A stretch of 64,000 bases of DNA from Vanilla planifolia (taxonomy: Eukaryota; Streptophyta; Magnoliopsida; Asparagales; Orchidaceae): positions 24,215,630-24,279,629 of the forward strand of contig CM043874.1 in NCBI GenBank assembly GCA_023846275.1, written 5' to 3'. Below the pieces are notes generated by a model. It saw nothing but the letters and a program-made list of their open reading frames with translations. It searched no databases and was not told the DNA's origin. Positions 63,001-64,000 of the stretch are shown piece by piece. Numbering within the stretch: the stretch's first letter is position 1; each line of letters opens with the position of its first letter. The position numbers and the translations under genes are program-made.

Positions 63001-64000
63001 CCTTACAATATGCTACCATATTATGATTTTATTGTAATATTAGTAATAAAAATCCATACTTAAGAATTTTACTTCTTACAATATCCCATAAATAATCTCA
63101 TTAGTATAATCTTTAGTGATAAAAAATTTTATCTTGCATTACTTGTCAATTCGTCTTGAAATCTTTAAGAATCTGCCACAAAATATAGGATCTTAAATGT
63201 GGTGTACTCTCTAAATTTAATCTATTTACAAGACTTTCTGATATTAGGATTTTTTGCTTAAAGTGTCAATGATAGCATTGATAAGCTCTTTCTTAACTTA
63301 AATTTGGAAAATAAAAAATTTCTCTATTTGTTTTGTTTTATTAGAGATGTCTTTTGTACTCACCATAAACAATAAACTTTTATCAACTTGTAGAAGAGTT
63401 TCAAGTATCTTTTTAGTCAACTATATTAAGTATTTTATCCTTCTTGAACTCTTTTGAAAATAATTCAAAATGCAATTTCCAATGTATTTGTCATATATGC
63501 CATATCATCTTGTAATGATTACAATACTTCTAAGTTCTACTTGTAATCATTGTTACAACATACGTTGTTAGAAGATATTCTTTCTTTTGCCAAAAATGAT
63601 CGAACTTATACTCAACCTTCTTGGTATTTTGTCCTTTTTGTATTATCTATCCGTATTCATTTTTCTTTTCAATAGTTATTACAAATTACCAACTTATTTT
63701 AAAACTTGAATAAGGAAAAAAAGATAATTCAATGGCAATATGATGATATAGACCTGCAATATACTTTGACAATGTCTGCATCTCATCAATAAGCATTACC
63801 AATCTCACGACTTATCATCGGAATTTTGTGGTATATTATAGCACCATTTATCCTTGTCAGTGTTATAAACTACGTCAATTTCTTTATCTTTGTTCAATGT
63901 AATCCATTAAGTGAAATTCTTTAATTAACTTTTTAAATGAACTCCATATCACTTTTGTAACTATCAAATTATTAAATGAGCATTTCATCAAAGCTAGCGC
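63001..64000. other. No gene seen
   Basis: AT-rich to the window edge, without a recognisable domain, LTR end or open frame. Confidence 0.3.

Noticed and set aside
1-64000. CRISPR arrays, operons or bacterial-type defence systems
   Set aside because: No regularly spaced repeats and no prokaryotic gene organisation; all structure is plant nuclear and retroelement-derived.

Overview
The window looks like nuclear DNA of a seed plant with a large, old, repeat-rich genome. It is very AT-rich (about 30% GC by eye) and CpG is scarce. Nearly all of it is broken transposable elements whose domains are recognisable only across many stop codons and frameshifts. At tRNA-primer sites, LTR ends and target-site duplications the mismatches are mostly C-to-T or G-to-A, as expected from deamination of methylated DNA. 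A very AT-rich, deamination-decayed gymnosperm genome such as Welwitschia would fit, but this is inference; no species marker is present.

Layout. 1-5300: two 5' parts of plus-strand Copia elements, each an LTR followed by decayed gag. About 5.9-9.57 kb: a long minus-oriented Ty3/Gypsy-type LTR. 9.7-38.6 kb: a nested stack. A plus-strand Copia (protease from 20143, RNase H to about 32 kb, 3' LTR from 32227) carries three insertions: a plus-strand Ty3 whose 3' LTR ends at 20142, a complete antisense Copia at 21657-31404 that cuts its reverse transcriptase, and a 4.3-kb Ty3 LTR (33693-38016) inside its 3' LTR. The Ty3 element is itself cut in its integrase by a nearly full-length LINE (about 10.87-16.82 kb). 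40.6-46.7 kb: a gag-only LTR element with two 1.9-kb LTRs, a tRNA-Met-type primer site, a purine tract and a near-perfect target-site duplication, but no pol (TR-GAG type). It holds the longest open frame in the window (198 codons).

48.3-51.9 kb: the only convincing host gene, a minus-strand MYB-CC (GARP/PHR-like) transcription factor. Five exons with intact GT-AG sites and conserved phases encode the second half of the MYB-like domain, the SHLQKYR motif, the coiled-coil (CC) domain and the C-terminus. The exon for the N-terminal half of the DNA-binding domain was not found, so either intron 1 runs beyond about 12 kb or the locus is 5'-truncated.

52-64 kb: mostly non-coding, with a minus-oriented Copia LTR, an RTE-type LINE reverse-transcriptase fragment, a recent 61-bp tandem duplication, a decayed Ty3 RNase H/integrase and a Ty3 LTR fragment. 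No tRNA or rRNA gene, CRISPR array or bacterial-type system was seen. Boundaries given as approximate were set by eye.
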